A DNA stretch of 64,000 bases from Streptomyces thermodiastaticus (GTDB taxonomy: Bacteria; Actinomycetota; Actinomycetes; Streptomycetales; Streptomycetaceae): positions 124,001 through 188,000 of the forward strand of contig NZ_BNBV01000009.1 in the NCBI RefSeq assembly GCF_014656135.1, written 5' to 3'. Position 1 is the first letter of the stretch, and every line of letters begins with the position of its first letter. The notes under the pieces are model-generated. The model was not told the origin of the DNA, made no database searches, and saw nothing but the letters and a program-made list of their open reading frames with translations. Of this stretch, positions 8,987 to 17,166 are shown in pieces. The translations under genes were made by a program, and so were the position numbers.

Positions 8987-10575
8987 ACGGCAACCACCAG
9001 ACGCTGACGCTGCTGCTGTGCAGCGTGTTCGTCGCGGTCACGCTGGCGATCACCGCCTGGGTGAGCCGCACCCGGCACGGCTCGGCCGAGGAGTTCTACG
9101 CCGGCGGACGGCTGTTCTCCCCCATGGAGAACGGTTTCGCCATCGCGGGCGACTACGCGTCCGCCGCCTCCTTCCTGGGCGTGCCCGGGCTGATCGTGCT
9201 CGTCGGCTACGACGGGGTGCTCTACGTGGTGGGTTTCCTCGTGGGCTGGCTGGTGGTGCTGTTCCTGCTCGCCGAACTGGTGCGCAACTGCGGGCGGTTC
9301 ACCCTCGCCGACGTGGTCGCGGCACGCATGGCCGAGCGCCCGGTGCGGCTCGCGGCGGGCACCTCCTCGGTCACCGTGTCCGTGCTGTACCTGGTGGCGC
9401 AGATGGTGGGCGCGGGCGCCCTTGTCGCCCTGCTCCTGGGACGGACCGGCAGCGCTGCACAGATGTGGACGGTGACCGGCGTCGGGGTGCTGATGGTGCT
9501 CTATGTGTCTTTGGGCGGCATGCGGGCCACCACCTGGATCCAGATCGTCAAGGCGGTCGTGCTGCTGGCCGGAACCCTCGCCCTGACCGTGCTCGTCCTC
9601 CTCCGGTTCCACGGCGATGTGAACCGGCTGCTGCTCACCGCCGCCGCACACAGCGGCCACGGGGACGCCTTCCTGGCGCCCGGCCTGAGGTACGGCGGCG
9701 ACTGGACCGCACGCCTGGACTTCCTCAGCCTCGGCCTGGCACTGGTGCTCGGCACCGGCGGCCTGCCGCACATCCTGGCGCGCTTCTACACCGTGCCGAC
9801 CGCGCGGGCCGCCCGCCGCTCGGCCCTGTGGGCCATCGGCCTCATCGGCGTCTTCTACCTGATGACGATCGTCCTCGGGTTCGGTGCCGCCGCGCTCGTC
9901 GGACCGGACGCCGTCCGCGGGTCGAACGCGGCGGGGAACACGGCGGTGCCCCTGCTGGCCCTCCACCTGGGCGGCGGCGCAGGCTCCACCGCGGGAGCGG
10001 TCCTGGTCGCGGTGGTGGCCGCCGTCGCCCTCGCCACCATCGTCGCGGTGGTCGCCGGGCTCACGCTGTCCTCCTCGGCCGCGGTCGCCCACGACCTGTA
10101 CGCGGCGCTGCGGCGCCGTGACCGCCGGCCGCGCAGCGAGGTGGCCGTGGCACGGACCGCCGCCGTGGGCATCGGGGCGGCCGCCATCGCCCTGGGCCTG
10201 CTCGCCCGCGGACTGAACGTCGCGGTCCTGGTGGGACTCGCCTTCGCGGTCGCGGCCTCCGCGAACCTTCCGGTGCTGCTGTACTCGCTGTTCTGGCGGT
10301 CCTTCACCACCCGTGGTGCGGTCTGGGCCGTCTACGGCGGGCTGGTTCCCGCCCTGCTGCTCGTGGTGCTCTCCCCGGTGGTCTCCGGCAACCCCGACGC
10401 GCTGTTCCCCGGCGTCGACTTCCACTGCTTCCCGCTGCACAACCCCGGCATCGTCTCCGTCCCGCTGGGCTTCCTCGCCGGTTGGCTCGGCACCGTCACC
10501 TTTGCCGAACCCCCGGACGAGGCCCGGCACGCGGAGACCGAGGTGCGGTCCCTGACCGGCGCCGGCGCCGCCTAG
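8983..10575 (+). CDS. Cation/acetate symporter, SSS family (ActP-like)
   Basis: 530 aa from ATG 8983, coupled to the DUF485 gene. Sodium:solute symporter fold with about 13 membrane helices. The early motif SAEEFYAGGRLFSPMENGFAIA (residues ~27-48, read in two blocks) and ASAASFLGVPGLIV are typical of the ActP/MctC branch that imports acetate and other short monocarboxylates. Late helices with AFAVAASANLPVLLYSLFWR also fit. The protein faces, tail to tail, a CitB-type regulator at 10611, which may be functionally related (organic acid response), but that link is inference. Confidence 0.88.
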   Translation: MNGNHQTLTLLLCSVFVAVTLAITAWVSRTRHGSAEEFYAGGRLFSPMENGFAIAGDYASAASFLGVPGLIVLVGYDGVLYVVGFLVGWLVVLFLLAELVRNCGRFTLADVVAARMAERPVRLAAGTSSVTVSVLYLVAQMVGAGALVALLLGRTGSAAQMWTVTGVGVLMVLYVSLGGMRATTWIQIVKAVVLLAGTLALTVLVLLRFHGDVNRLLLTAAAHSGHGDAFLAPGLRYGGDWTARLDFLSLGLALVLGTGGLPHILARFYTVPTARAARRSALWAIGLIGVFYLMTIVLGFGAAALVGPDAVRGSNAAGNTAVPLLALHLGGGAGSTAGAVLVAVVAAVALATIVAVVAGLTLSSSAAVAHDLYAALRRRDRRPRSEVAVARTAAVGIGAAAIALGLLARGLNVAVLVGLAFAVAASANLPVLLYSLFWRSFTTRGAVWAVYGGLVPALLLVVLSPVVSGNPDALFPGVDFHCFPLHNPGIVSVPLGFLAGWLGTVTFAEPPDEARHAETEVRSLTGAGAA

Positions 10576-10610
10576 TCAGCGTGCGCGGAACAGGCGCGGC
10601 CGCGGACGGC

Positions 10611-11303
10611 CTACGGCGTCACCCACGCATAGCGGTGCTCCGGGCGGCCCGTGTCGCCGTACTTCAAGGACAGCCGCAGCCGGCCGGCCCGCTCCAGGTG
10701 GCGCAGATAGCGCTGGGCGGTGGAGCGGCTCAGCCCGGTCCTGGCGGCCACCTCGTGCGCCGACAGCGGCCGTCCGGCGCTGTGCAGGACACCGCAGATC
10801 AGGTCGGTCGTCGGCTCCGAATGCCCGCTGGGCAGGCCGGGGGAGGACGGGGTGGACACGGTGCGCAGCGCGGCGAAGATCCGGTCCACCTGCTCCTGCC
10901 CGGCCACACCCTGGCCGCCGACCCGGTCCACCGTGCGGCGCAGCGCGGCGTAGGACTCCAGGCGGCTGCGCAGCGCGGCGAAGGTGAACGGCTTGACCAG
11001 ATAGTGCAGCGCGCCCAGACGCATCGCCTGCTGCACGGTCGTCACATCGCCCGCCGCCGTGATCATGATGACGTCGGTGCCGAGGCCCTGCTGCCGCATC
11101 CGGTGGACGAGATCCAGCCCCGAGCGGTCAGGCAGATACTGGTCGAGGAGCACCAGGTCGATGCCGCCGCGCTGCACGGCCGTCAGGGCCTGGTCGGCGT
11201 TGTGCGCGCGGGTGATCACCCGGAACCCGGGAACCTTCCCCACGTACGTGGCGTTGATCTCTGCGACACGGAAGTCGTCGTCGACCACCAGGACGTCAAT
11301 CAT
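10611..11303 (-). CDS. CitB/DpiA-type response regulator
   Basis: 230 aa from ATG 11303; longer frames upstream run into the divergent ABC gene. REC domain with MIDVLVVDDDF at the N-terminus, phosphoacceptor Asp54 in LVLLDQYLPDRSG, and YLVKPFTFAAL (Lys near 104). The C-terminal domain (~165-225) is a winged-helix type HTH: LSAHEVAARTGLSRSTAQRY. This architecture is that of CitB/DcuR regulators of citrate and dicarboxylate uptake. Its probable kinase, a CitA-type protein, lies at 14305-16056 on the same strand, separated by a divergent three-gene ABC operon. Confidence 0.9.
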   Translation of the reverse strand: MIDVLVVDDDFRVAEINATYVGKVPGFRVITRAHNADQALTAVQRGGIDLVLLDQYLPDRSGLDLVHRMRQQGLGTDVIMITAAGDVTTVQQAMRLGALHYLVKPFTFAALRSRLESYAALRRTVDRVGGQGVAGQEQVDRIFAALRTVSTPSSPGLPSGHSEPTTDLICGVLHSAGRPLSAHEVAARTGLSRSTAQRYLRHLERAGRLRLSLKYGDTGRPEHRYAWVTP

Positions 11304-11463
11304 CGGGCCTCTTTCCCTCAAGGCCGGGCGAGCGTCGAGCCCGTGTTCCCGCTGTGCTGTTGTAGCGCGAGCAAAACGAGCACAACAGATGTTTGCGAGC
11401 GGATGAACGGCTTGTGACGGCAAGACTGCTGTCCCGGCCGGGCCGCCTCTACCGTCCCGGCCC
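11304..11463. promoter_or_regulatory. Divergent control region, CitB regulator and ABC importer
   Basis: 160 bp holding CTGTTGT (11357-11363) and its complement ACAACAG (11382-11388), plus three CGAGC copies at 11368, 11377 and 11396. The stretch is locally A/T-rich, as CitB-family binding sites are. Near the ABC gene TACCGT at 11450-11455 is a possible -10, only 8 nt before the ATG, suggesting a leaderless mRNA. Confidence 0.45.
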
Positions 11464-12276
11464 ATGAGCGCAGACACCAGCCCCGCCATCGAACTGCGGG
11501 GCGCGAGCAAGACGTTCAGGACCCCGTCGGGGGGCCTGCACACCGCGGTGCGCGGCCTCGATCTGACCGTGGAACGCGGCGAGTTCGTGGCCGTGGTGGG
11601 CCCCACCGGCTGCGGAAAGTCGACCACGCTGACGCTGGTCAGCGGCCTGGAGGAGCCCACCGAGGGCGAGGTGCTGGTGGCCGGGGAACCGGTTGGCGGC
11701 GTCGGCGACAAGGTCGGCTTCGTCTTCCAGCAGGATGCCACCTTCCCCTGGCGCACGGTGCTGTCCAATGTGATGGCCGGCCCCCGCTTCCGGGGGGTGC
11801 CGAAGGCGGAGGCGAAGCAGAGGGCACGCGCCTGGCTGGCCCGGGTCGGGCTCGCCGCCTTCGAGGACCGCTACCCGCACCAGCTCTCCGGCGGCCAGCG
11901 CAAACGCGTCGCGCTCGCCGCGACCTTCGTCAACGACCCCGAGATCCTGCTGATGGACGAGCCGTTCTCGGCGCTCGACGTGCAGACCCGGGCGCTGATG
12001 TCGGACGAGCTGCTGGAGCTGTGGGAGGGCTCGGGCGCCTCGGTCGTGTTCGTCACCCACGACCTGGAGGAGGCCATCGCGCTGGCCGACAAGGTCGTCG
12101 TGATGACGGCCGGTCCCGCGACCGTCAAGCAGGTTTTCGACATCGGCCTGCCCCGCCCCCGCAAGGTCGAACAGGTCCGCCTGCAAACCGAGTTCGTCGA
12201 GATCTACCGCGAGATCTGGGAGTCCCTCGGCGAAGAGGTCCGCATCACCCGTGAGCGAGGTGCCCATGTCGCCTGA
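11464..12276 (+). CDS. ABC transporter ATP-binding protein (nitrate/sulfonate/taurine type)
   Basis: 270 aa from ATG 11464. Walker A GPTGCGKS at residues 46-53, Q-loop in VFQQDATFPWRTV, signature LSGGQRKRVALAA (~140) and Walker B ILLMDEPFSALD (~161), H-loop VFVTHDLEEA. The closest family is SsuB/TauB/NrtD, which energise import of small anionic or amphipathic organic solutes. No strong ribosome site is visible; a TACCGT element 8 nt upstream suggests leaderless translation. First gene of the three-gene importer operon between the two halves of a CitAB-like system. Confidence 0.92.
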   Translation: MSADTSPAIELRGASKTFRTPSGGLHTAVRGLDLTVERGEFVAVVGPTGCGKSTTLTLVSGLEEPTEGEVLVAGEPVGGVGDKVGFVFQQDATFPWRTVLSNVMAGPRFRGVPKAEAKQRARAWLARVGLAAFEDRYPHQLSGGQRKRVALAATFVNDPEILLMDEPFSALDVQTRALMSDELLELWEGSGASVVFVTHDLEEAIALADKVVVMTAGPATVKQVFDIGLPRPRKVEQVRLQTEFVEIYREIWESLGEEVRITRERGAHVA

Positions 12277-13129
12277 GGTGCTCGGCACACCGGCCGCCGA
12301 CCTCGCCAAGACCGGTGAGCGATCCCAGTCCCGGGCCCGCGCCGCCCGCCGCCGCAAGGCGGTCGTCACCACCGCGCGCGTGCTGGTCCTGATCGCGGTG
12401 CTCGGCCTGTGGGAGGTCCTCTCCCGGACCCGGCTCATCGATCCGTTCAACTTCTCGATGCCGTCGCAGATCTGGGACCAGATCTGGACCTGGATCACGC
12501 ACGGCACCGCGCTCGGCTCGCTGGGCGAGCAGATCTGGTACACGCTCTACGAGGCGCTGCTCGGCTGGGTGTTCGGCGTGGTGGCCGGTGTGGTGCTCGG
12601 TATCGCGCTCGGACGCGTCCGGTTCCTGGCGGACGTCCTGGGCCCCTACATCAAGGTGCTCAACTCCATCCCGAGGATCGTCCTCGCCCCGATCTTCGTG
12701 ATCTGGTTCGGGCTCGGCCCGGCCTCCAAGGTGGCCTCCGCCGTCGTCCTGGTCTTCTTCCCGGTGTTCTTCAACGCCTTCCAGGGCGCCCGCGAGGTCG
12801 ACCGGAACCTGGTCGCCAACGCCCGCATCCTCGGCGCCAGCGACCGCCGGGTGACCCTCCAGGTGGTCATCCCGTCCGCGACGTCGTGGATCTTCACCAG
12901 CCTGCACGTCAGCTTCGGCTTCGCGCTGATCGGTGCCATCGTCGGCGAGTACATCGGCGCCACCCGCGGCATCGGACTGCTCGTCGCCCAGTCCCAGGGC
13001 ACCTTCAACGCCGCCGGTGTCTACGCCGCGATGGTCATCCTCGCCGCGGTCGCGCTGATCGCCGAGGGGCTGCTCACCTTCGCCGAACGCCGCATCTTCC
13101 GCTGGCGGCCCGCCGGTTCCGGTCAGTGA
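12266..13129 (+). CDS. ABC transporter permease (SsuC/TauC type)
   Basis: 287 aa. ATG 12266 is preferred because GAGCGAGG lies 5 nt upstream; GTG 12251 would add five residues. It overlaps the end of the ATPase gene by 11 nt. Basic N-terminus, then about six transmembrane helices. The cytoplasmic EAA-type loop (NLVANARILGASDRRVTLQV, ~190-210) contacts the ATPase. BPD_transp_1 fold typical of nitrate/sulfonate/bicarbonate importers. Confidence 0.92.
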   Translation: MSPEVLGTPAADLAKTGERSQSRARAARRRKAVVTTARVLVLIAVLGLWEVLSRTRLIDPFNFSMPSQIWDQIWTWITHGTALGSLGEQIWYTLYEALLGWVFGVVAGVVLGIALGRVRFLADVLGPYIKVLNSIPRIVLAPIFVIWFGLGPASKVASAVVLVFFPVFFNAFQGAREVDRNLVANARILGASDRRVTLQVVIPSATSWIFTSLHVSFGFALIGAIVGEYIGATRGIGLLVAQSQGTFNAAGVYAAMVILAAVALIAEGLLTFAERRIFRWRPAGSGQ

Positions 13130-13194
13130 CCGCGGCCCGTCACCTGCCCGCCCCCCTCCTCCCGCACCGCCTCCTCACAAGGACGTGAACCGTC

Positions 13195-14250
13195 ATGCGC
13201 ACCTCAGCCCGCTACGCGGCCTCGGCCGTGGCCGCCCTGCTCGCCCTGTCCTGTCTGACCGCCTGCGCCGACGACGCGGCCACCTCGACCTCCGCCCCCG
13301 GCGGGGGCGGAGGCAAGGGTGAGCATGTGAAGATCATGGTCGGCGGCCTGGACAAGGTCATCTACCTGCCCGCGATGCTCACCCAGCGGCTCGGCTACTT
13401 CTCCGCCGAGGGCCTGAACGTGGAACTGCTCAGCGAACCCGCCGGGGTGCAGGCGGAGACCGCGCTCGTCGCCGGGCAGGTCCAGGGAGCCGTCGGCTTC
13501 TACGACCACACCCTCGACCTGCAGGTCAAGGGCAAGCAGGTGGAGTCCGTGGTGCAGTTCTCGCACGCGCCCGGCGAGGTGGAGGTCGTCTCCGCGAAGG
13601 CCACCGGCAGCATCAAGTCGCCGAAGGACTTCAAGGGCAAGAAGCTGGGCGTGACCGGCCTCGGCTCCTCCACCGACTTCCTGACCAAGTACCTCGCGGT
13701 CAAGAACGGCGTCGACGTCAGCGAGTTCACCCCGGTCGCCGTCGGCGCCGGACAGACCTTCATCTCCGCCCTGCAGAAGGGCTCCATCGACGCCGGCATG
13801 ACCACCGACCCCACGGTCGCCACGCTGCTGGCGAAGAAGGCCGGCACCGTCCTCGTCGACATGCGCACCCCCGAGGGATCGCAGACGGCGCTCGGCGGGC
13901 CGTACCCGTCGTCCAGCCTGTACATGCGGACGGACTGGGTGAACAGCCACAAGGACACCGTCCAGAAGCTGGTCAACGCCTTCGTCAAGACGCTCCGGTG
14001 GATGCACACCCACAGCGCCGCCGAGATCGCCGCCAAGATGCCCGCCGACTACTCCCAGGGCGACAACGCACTGTACGCCGAGGCCATCAAGGACACGCTG
14101 CCGATGTTCACCGAGGACGGCGTCATGCCGGCCAACGGCCCCGAGACCGTCGAGAGGGTCCTCAAGGCGTTCAATCCGAACATCAAGAACGCCACGGTCG
14201 ATCTCGGCAAGACGTATACGACCGAGTTCGTGGAGAAGGCCGCCGGCTGA
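13195..14250 (+). CDS. ABC transporter substrate-binding lipoprotein (NMT1/SsuA-like)
   Basis: 351 aa from ATG 13195. Lipoprotein signal: basic start, hydrophobic core, and lipobox LTAC with the lipidated Cys at residue 24, followed by a Gly/Ser/Thr linker. The body is a type II periplasmic-binding fold of the NMT1/THI5/SsuA group (VYLPAMLTQRLGYFSAEGLN near the start; FKGKKLGVTGLGSSTDFLT; GSIDAGMTTDPTVATLLA). It captures the substrate outside the membrane for the SsuC-like permease. Ligand cannot be read from sequence; no thiamine riboswitch is seen upstream, so a thiamine-precursor role is not supported. Confidence 0.9.
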   Translation: MRTSARYAASAVAALLALSCLTACADDAATSTSAPGGGGGKGEHVKIMVGGLDKVIYLPAMLTQRLGYFSAEGLNVELLSEPAGVQAETALVAGQVQGAVGFYDHTLDLQVKGKQVESVVQFSHAPGEVEVVSAKATGSIKSPKDFKGKKLGVTGLGSSTDFLTKYLAVKNGVDVSEFTPVAVGAGQTFISALQKGSIDAGMTTDPTVATLLAKKAGTVLVDMRTPEGSQTALGGPYPSSSLYMRTDWVNSHKDTVQKLVNAFVKTLRWMHTHSAAEIAAKMPADYSQGDNALYAEAIKDTLPMFTEDGVMPANGPETVERVLKAFNPNIKNATVDLGKTYTTEFVEKAAG

Positions 14251-14304
14251 GCCGCGCCCTTCGCCGGGAGCCGCGCCGTTCTTCCACGGACCGCGCCCTG
14301 ACGG

Positions 14305-16056
14305 TCACCGCGGCTCCTGGGCGACGCTCTCGCCGCCCGGCCCGGCGCCGGTCCCGGTCGCTCCCGCAGTCCCGGAAGAACCTGAACCCGGCGCGGGCCC
14401 GAAGGCCACCACGGGCGCGGGCTCCGGCGGGGCGGGTGCCAGACCGGGCTCGGTGAGGGCCTCGGGCAGGACGACCGTGAACTGCGCCCCGCCGCCGGGC
14501 GCGTCGGCGACCGTCACACGGCCTCCCTGCCGTTCGGCGAGCCGGCGCACCAGGGACAGGCCGAGGCCGCGCTTGCCGTGCGCCGGAGGCTGCTTGGTGG
14601 ACCAGCCCTCGGTGAAGATCACCTCGCGCTGGTCGGGCGGGATTCCCGGCCCGGTGTCCCGCACCCGCAGCACCGCGGTGCGGCCCTCGGCGCGCAGTTC
14701 CACCTCCACCCGGGCGTGCGACGTGGCCGCGACCGCGTCCAGCGCGTTGTCGACCAGGTTGCCGACGATCGTCACCAGCCCGCGCGGATCGACCAGCCGG
14801 TCCGGCAGCCGGGTGGCGTCGGAGATCCACAGCGCCACCCCGCGCTCGGCCGCCACCGTCGCCTTGCCCACCAGCAGCGCGGCGATCAGCGGGTCCTGGA
14901 TCTTCTCGGTGACCTGCTCGGCGGTGGACCGGTGGCCGCCGACCACCTCCCCGACGAACTCCAGGGCGTCGTCGTACATCTCCAGCTCCAGCAGCCCGAG
15001 CAGGGTGTGCATCCGGTTGGCGTGCTCGTGGTCCTGGGCGCGCAGCGCCTCTATCAGGCCGCGCGTGGAGTCCAGTTCCCGGGCGAGCTGCTCCACCTCG
15101 GTCCGGTCGCGCAGGGTGGCCACGGCGCCTCCGTCATCGGTGGGCATCCGGTTGGCGACCAGCACCCGCTGCCCTCGCACGGTCAGCAGATCGGTGCCCG
15201 TCACCCGTCCGGCCAGGACGTCGGTGGTACGGCCCGCGCCCAGTGTCTCGTCCGGCGACCGGCCGAGCGCCTCGTCGCCGATGCCCAGCAGGCGCCGGGC
15301 CTCGTCGTTGAGCAGCCGCACCCGGCCCTCGCGGTCGAGGGCCACGACCCCTTCCCGGATGCCGTGCAGCATCGCCTCGCGCTCGGCGAGCAGCGCCGCG
15401 ATGTCGGAGAAGGCCAGGTCCCTGGTGCTGCGCTGGACCCGCCGGGAGATCAGCCAGGCCGCCAGGGCGCCGGCGGCCAGGGCACCGCCGGCGTAGGCGA
15501 GCAGGCCGGGGACGGCGTGGATCAGCCGGGAGCGGACGCTGTCGTAGGCGATGCCCACCGACACCGCCCCGACGATGCGGTGGTCGCCGTCGTACAGCGG
15601 CACCTTGCCGCGGGCCGAACGGCCCAGGGTGCCGGTGTCGATCCCCATGACCTTCCGGCCGGCCAGGGCCGCACCCGGGTCCGTGGAGACGTGCCCGCCG
15701 ACCCGGCGGGGGTTGCTGTGCGACCAGCGGATGCCATGCCGGTCCATCACCACGACGTACTCGGCGCCGGTCGCCTTGCGGATCCGTTCGGCCTCCCGCT
15801 GCACCGGTCCGTCGACGGTCGGTCGTGTGGTCAGCAGGTCCTTGACCACCTGCGGGTTCTCGGCGGTGGTCGCGGCGATGGCGAGCGCCCGGCGCATCGC
15901 CTGGTCGTCGAGCTGGTGGCCGAGCGGCGCGAGGAACAGTCCGGTCGCCAGCACGGCGACCCCCGCGGCGATCGCCAGCTGCATCAGCAGCACCTGCGAG
16001 AACACCTTGCGGGGCAGACCCAGGCGCCGACGGCGTGCGGGAGCGGTGGTGGACAT
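14305..16056 (-). CDS. CitA/DcuS-type sensor histidine kinase
   Basis: 583 aa from ATG 16056; the frame continues upstream only as a shadow of the next gene. Two membrane helices (~18-40 and ~178-200) flank an extracytoplasmic PAS-like sensor (~41-175) of the CitA/DcuS kind. A cytoplasmic PAS follows (HGIREGVVALDREGRVRLLN). The dimerisation helix contains the phosphoacceptor HEHANRMHTLLGLL (~His 345). ATPase motifs: GNLVDNALDAV, DTGPGIPP and GLGLSLVRRLAERQGG. The last ~55 residues are a Pro/Gly/Ala tail. It probably phosphorylates the CitB-like regulator at 10611-11303; the two genes lie on the same strand with the ABC operon inserted in opposite orientation. Confidence 0.9.
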   Translation of the reverse strand: MSTTAPARRRRLGLPRKVFSQVLLMQLAIAAGVAVLATGLFLAPLGHQLDDQAMRRALAIAATTAENPQVVKDLLTTRPTVDGPVQREAERIRKATGAEYVVVMDRHGIRWSHSNPRRVGGHVSTDPGAALAGRKVMGIDTGTLGRSARGKVPLYDGDHRIVGAVSVGIAYDSVRSRLIHAVPGLLAYAGGALAAGALAAWLISRRVQRSTRDLAFSDIAALLAEREAMLHGIREGVVALDREGRVRLLNDEARRLLGIGDEALGRSPDETLGAGRTTDVLAGRVTGTDLLTVRGQRVLVANRMPTDDGGAVATLRDRTEVEQLARELDSTRGLIEALRAQDHEHANRMHTLLGLLELEMYDDALEFVGEVVGGHRSTAEQVTEKIQDPLIAALLVGKATVAAERGVALWISDATRLPDRLVDPRGLVTIVGNLVDNALDAVAATSHARVEVELRAEGRTAVLRVRDTGPGIPPDQREVIFTEGWSTKQPPAHGKRGLGLSLVRRLAERQGGRVTVADAPGGGAQFTVVLPEALTEPGLAPAPPEPAPVVAFGPAPGSGSSGTAGATGTGAGPGGESVAQEPR

Positions 16057-16133
16057 GCCGACGACGGTACGTCCCGGGGCCGGGGCAGCCCAGGGGTACG
16101 GGGCGGCGCAGCGGGCAGGTGTGTGCCGTGATC

Positions 16134-17066
16134 TCAGCGGGCGACGGCGAGTTCGCGGACCGCCACCACATCCATCCGGGCCGGGGTGCCCAGCACCGAG
16201 GCTCCGCAGCTGTCCGGCCGGGGCGGCTCGGCGGCACCCTGGGCGACGGTCACGTGCCACCGGCGCCCGTCCCGGTGGGCGACGGTCACCTCCCAGCGGG
16301 GCGCGGCACCGTCGACGCCCGTGACGTCGAGCGCCTCGGCCCGCTCCTCGCCCAGCGCCCCTCGCACGGCCAGCTCTGCCGCCTGCCCGGGACGCTCCCA
16401 CGCGGTCCGTCCCCGGCATCCGTCGAGGACCACCCGGCCCTCGCGCACGCCGTCGGCCGCCGCGACGACGGTGGACGGCTCGGCCCGCCCGTAGGCGTAG
16501 CCGTACGGCAGGAGAAGCACCGTCGGCGAGAAGCGGTGGCCGCCCAGATGCGTCACCTCCCACACGCCCCGCAGCCCGCGTGCGGCCAGACCGGCGGCCA
16601 GCGGCCGGCCGAGCAGGGCGCAGCACTGGTCGCGCCGGCCGTTGGTGCAGACGAGCGCGAGCGGGTCGCCGGTGTGCGGGCGCCCGCGCAGCACCGCGTC
16701 GAAGGAACGCGCGTCGCCCCGGCCGAGGGCGGCGAAGTCCAGGCCGAGCAGCTGCCGCGGGTCGACCGTCGATGCACCGTGCAGCCAGGCGTTGCCGGGG
16801 GCGGTGTGGGCGGCGTACACGTGCCGCGGGGACGGTGCGTGGCAGTCGGCGTGCCGTCCCGGGCGGCGGATGAGCGCGACCCGTACGCCGGTGCCCTGGA
16901 CGGCCCGTTCCAGCGCCCGCCCCAGCACGGGGTCCAGGTGGCTGGATGTGAGCGCCCTGGCGCCCCAGGGGCCGGGCTGCTCCAGCAGCAGCCATGTCGC
17001 CGCCGTGGGCGCGGTGGCGGACAGCGGCTCGTCGAGCTGCCGGGAGAGGCTCGCGCAGGTACTCAC
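16134..17066 (-). CDS. Sucrase/ferredoxin-like family protein (thioredoxin-like Fe-S)
   Basis: 310 aa. The motifs LVCTNGRRDQCCALLGRPLA (~139-158) and VTHLGGHRFSPTVLLLP (~170-186) are diagnostic of the sucrase/ferredoxin-like family related to yeast Apd1, thought to bind a [2Fe-2S] cluster with Cys and His ligands. Start GTG 17066 has no ribosome site, but an iron box with a -10-like TAGGCT lies directly upstream, so translation may be leaderless. Control by the iron repressor DmdR/IdeR suggests a role in iron acquisition or release from siderophores; that is inference from context. Confidence 0.85.
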   Translation of the reverse strand: MSTCASLSRQLDEPLSATAPTAATWLLLEQPGPWGARALTSSHLDPVLGRALERAVQGTGVRVALIRRPGRHADCHAPSPRHVYAAHTAPGNAWLHGASTVDPRQLLGLDFAALGRGDARSFDAVLRGRPHTGDPLALVCTNGRRDQCCALLGRPLAAGLAARGLRGVWEVTHLGGHRFSPTVLLLPYGYAYGRAEPSTVVAAADGVREGRVVLDGCRGRTAWERPGQAAELAVRGALGEERAEALDVTGVDGAAPRWEVTVAHRDGRRWHVTVAQGAAEPPRPDSCGASVLGTPARMDVVAVRELAVAR

Positions 17067-17068
17067 AG

Positions 17069-17087
17069 AGGTGAGCCTAACCTGACT
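17069..17087 (-). promoter_or_regulatory. Iron box (DmdR/IdeR operator)
   Basis: Read on the minus strand the site is TCAGGTTAGGCTCACCTCT, against the actinobacterial iron box TTAGGTTAGGCTCACCTAA: 16 of 19 positions agree. It includes TAGGCT, a likely -10, 7 nt before the GTG of the sucrase/ferredoxin-like gene. Iron-bound DmdR would block the promoter. Confidence 0.72.
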
Positions 17088-17166
17088 GGGCTCGGGGCGA
17101 ATCCCGGCCGTCGGAGTGATCCGTTCCGCGGCCGTCGCGCGGCCGACGGCAGGGCGCGGTCAGGCC

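Noticed and set aside
13130..13194. Possible thiamine riboswitch for the NMT1-like binding protein
   Set aside because: No TPP-riboswitch conserved blocks; the gap is only 65 bp.
14252..14297. Three CCGCGCC copies after the binding-protein gene as a regulatory repeat
   Set aside because: Short GC-only motif with irregular spacing between convergent genes; expected by chance at this base composition.
16057..16995. N-terminal extension of the CitA-type kinase frame
   Set aside because: It is the out-of-frame shadow of the sucrase/ferredoxin-like gene; the kinase starts naturally at 16056 with a membrane-anchor sequence.
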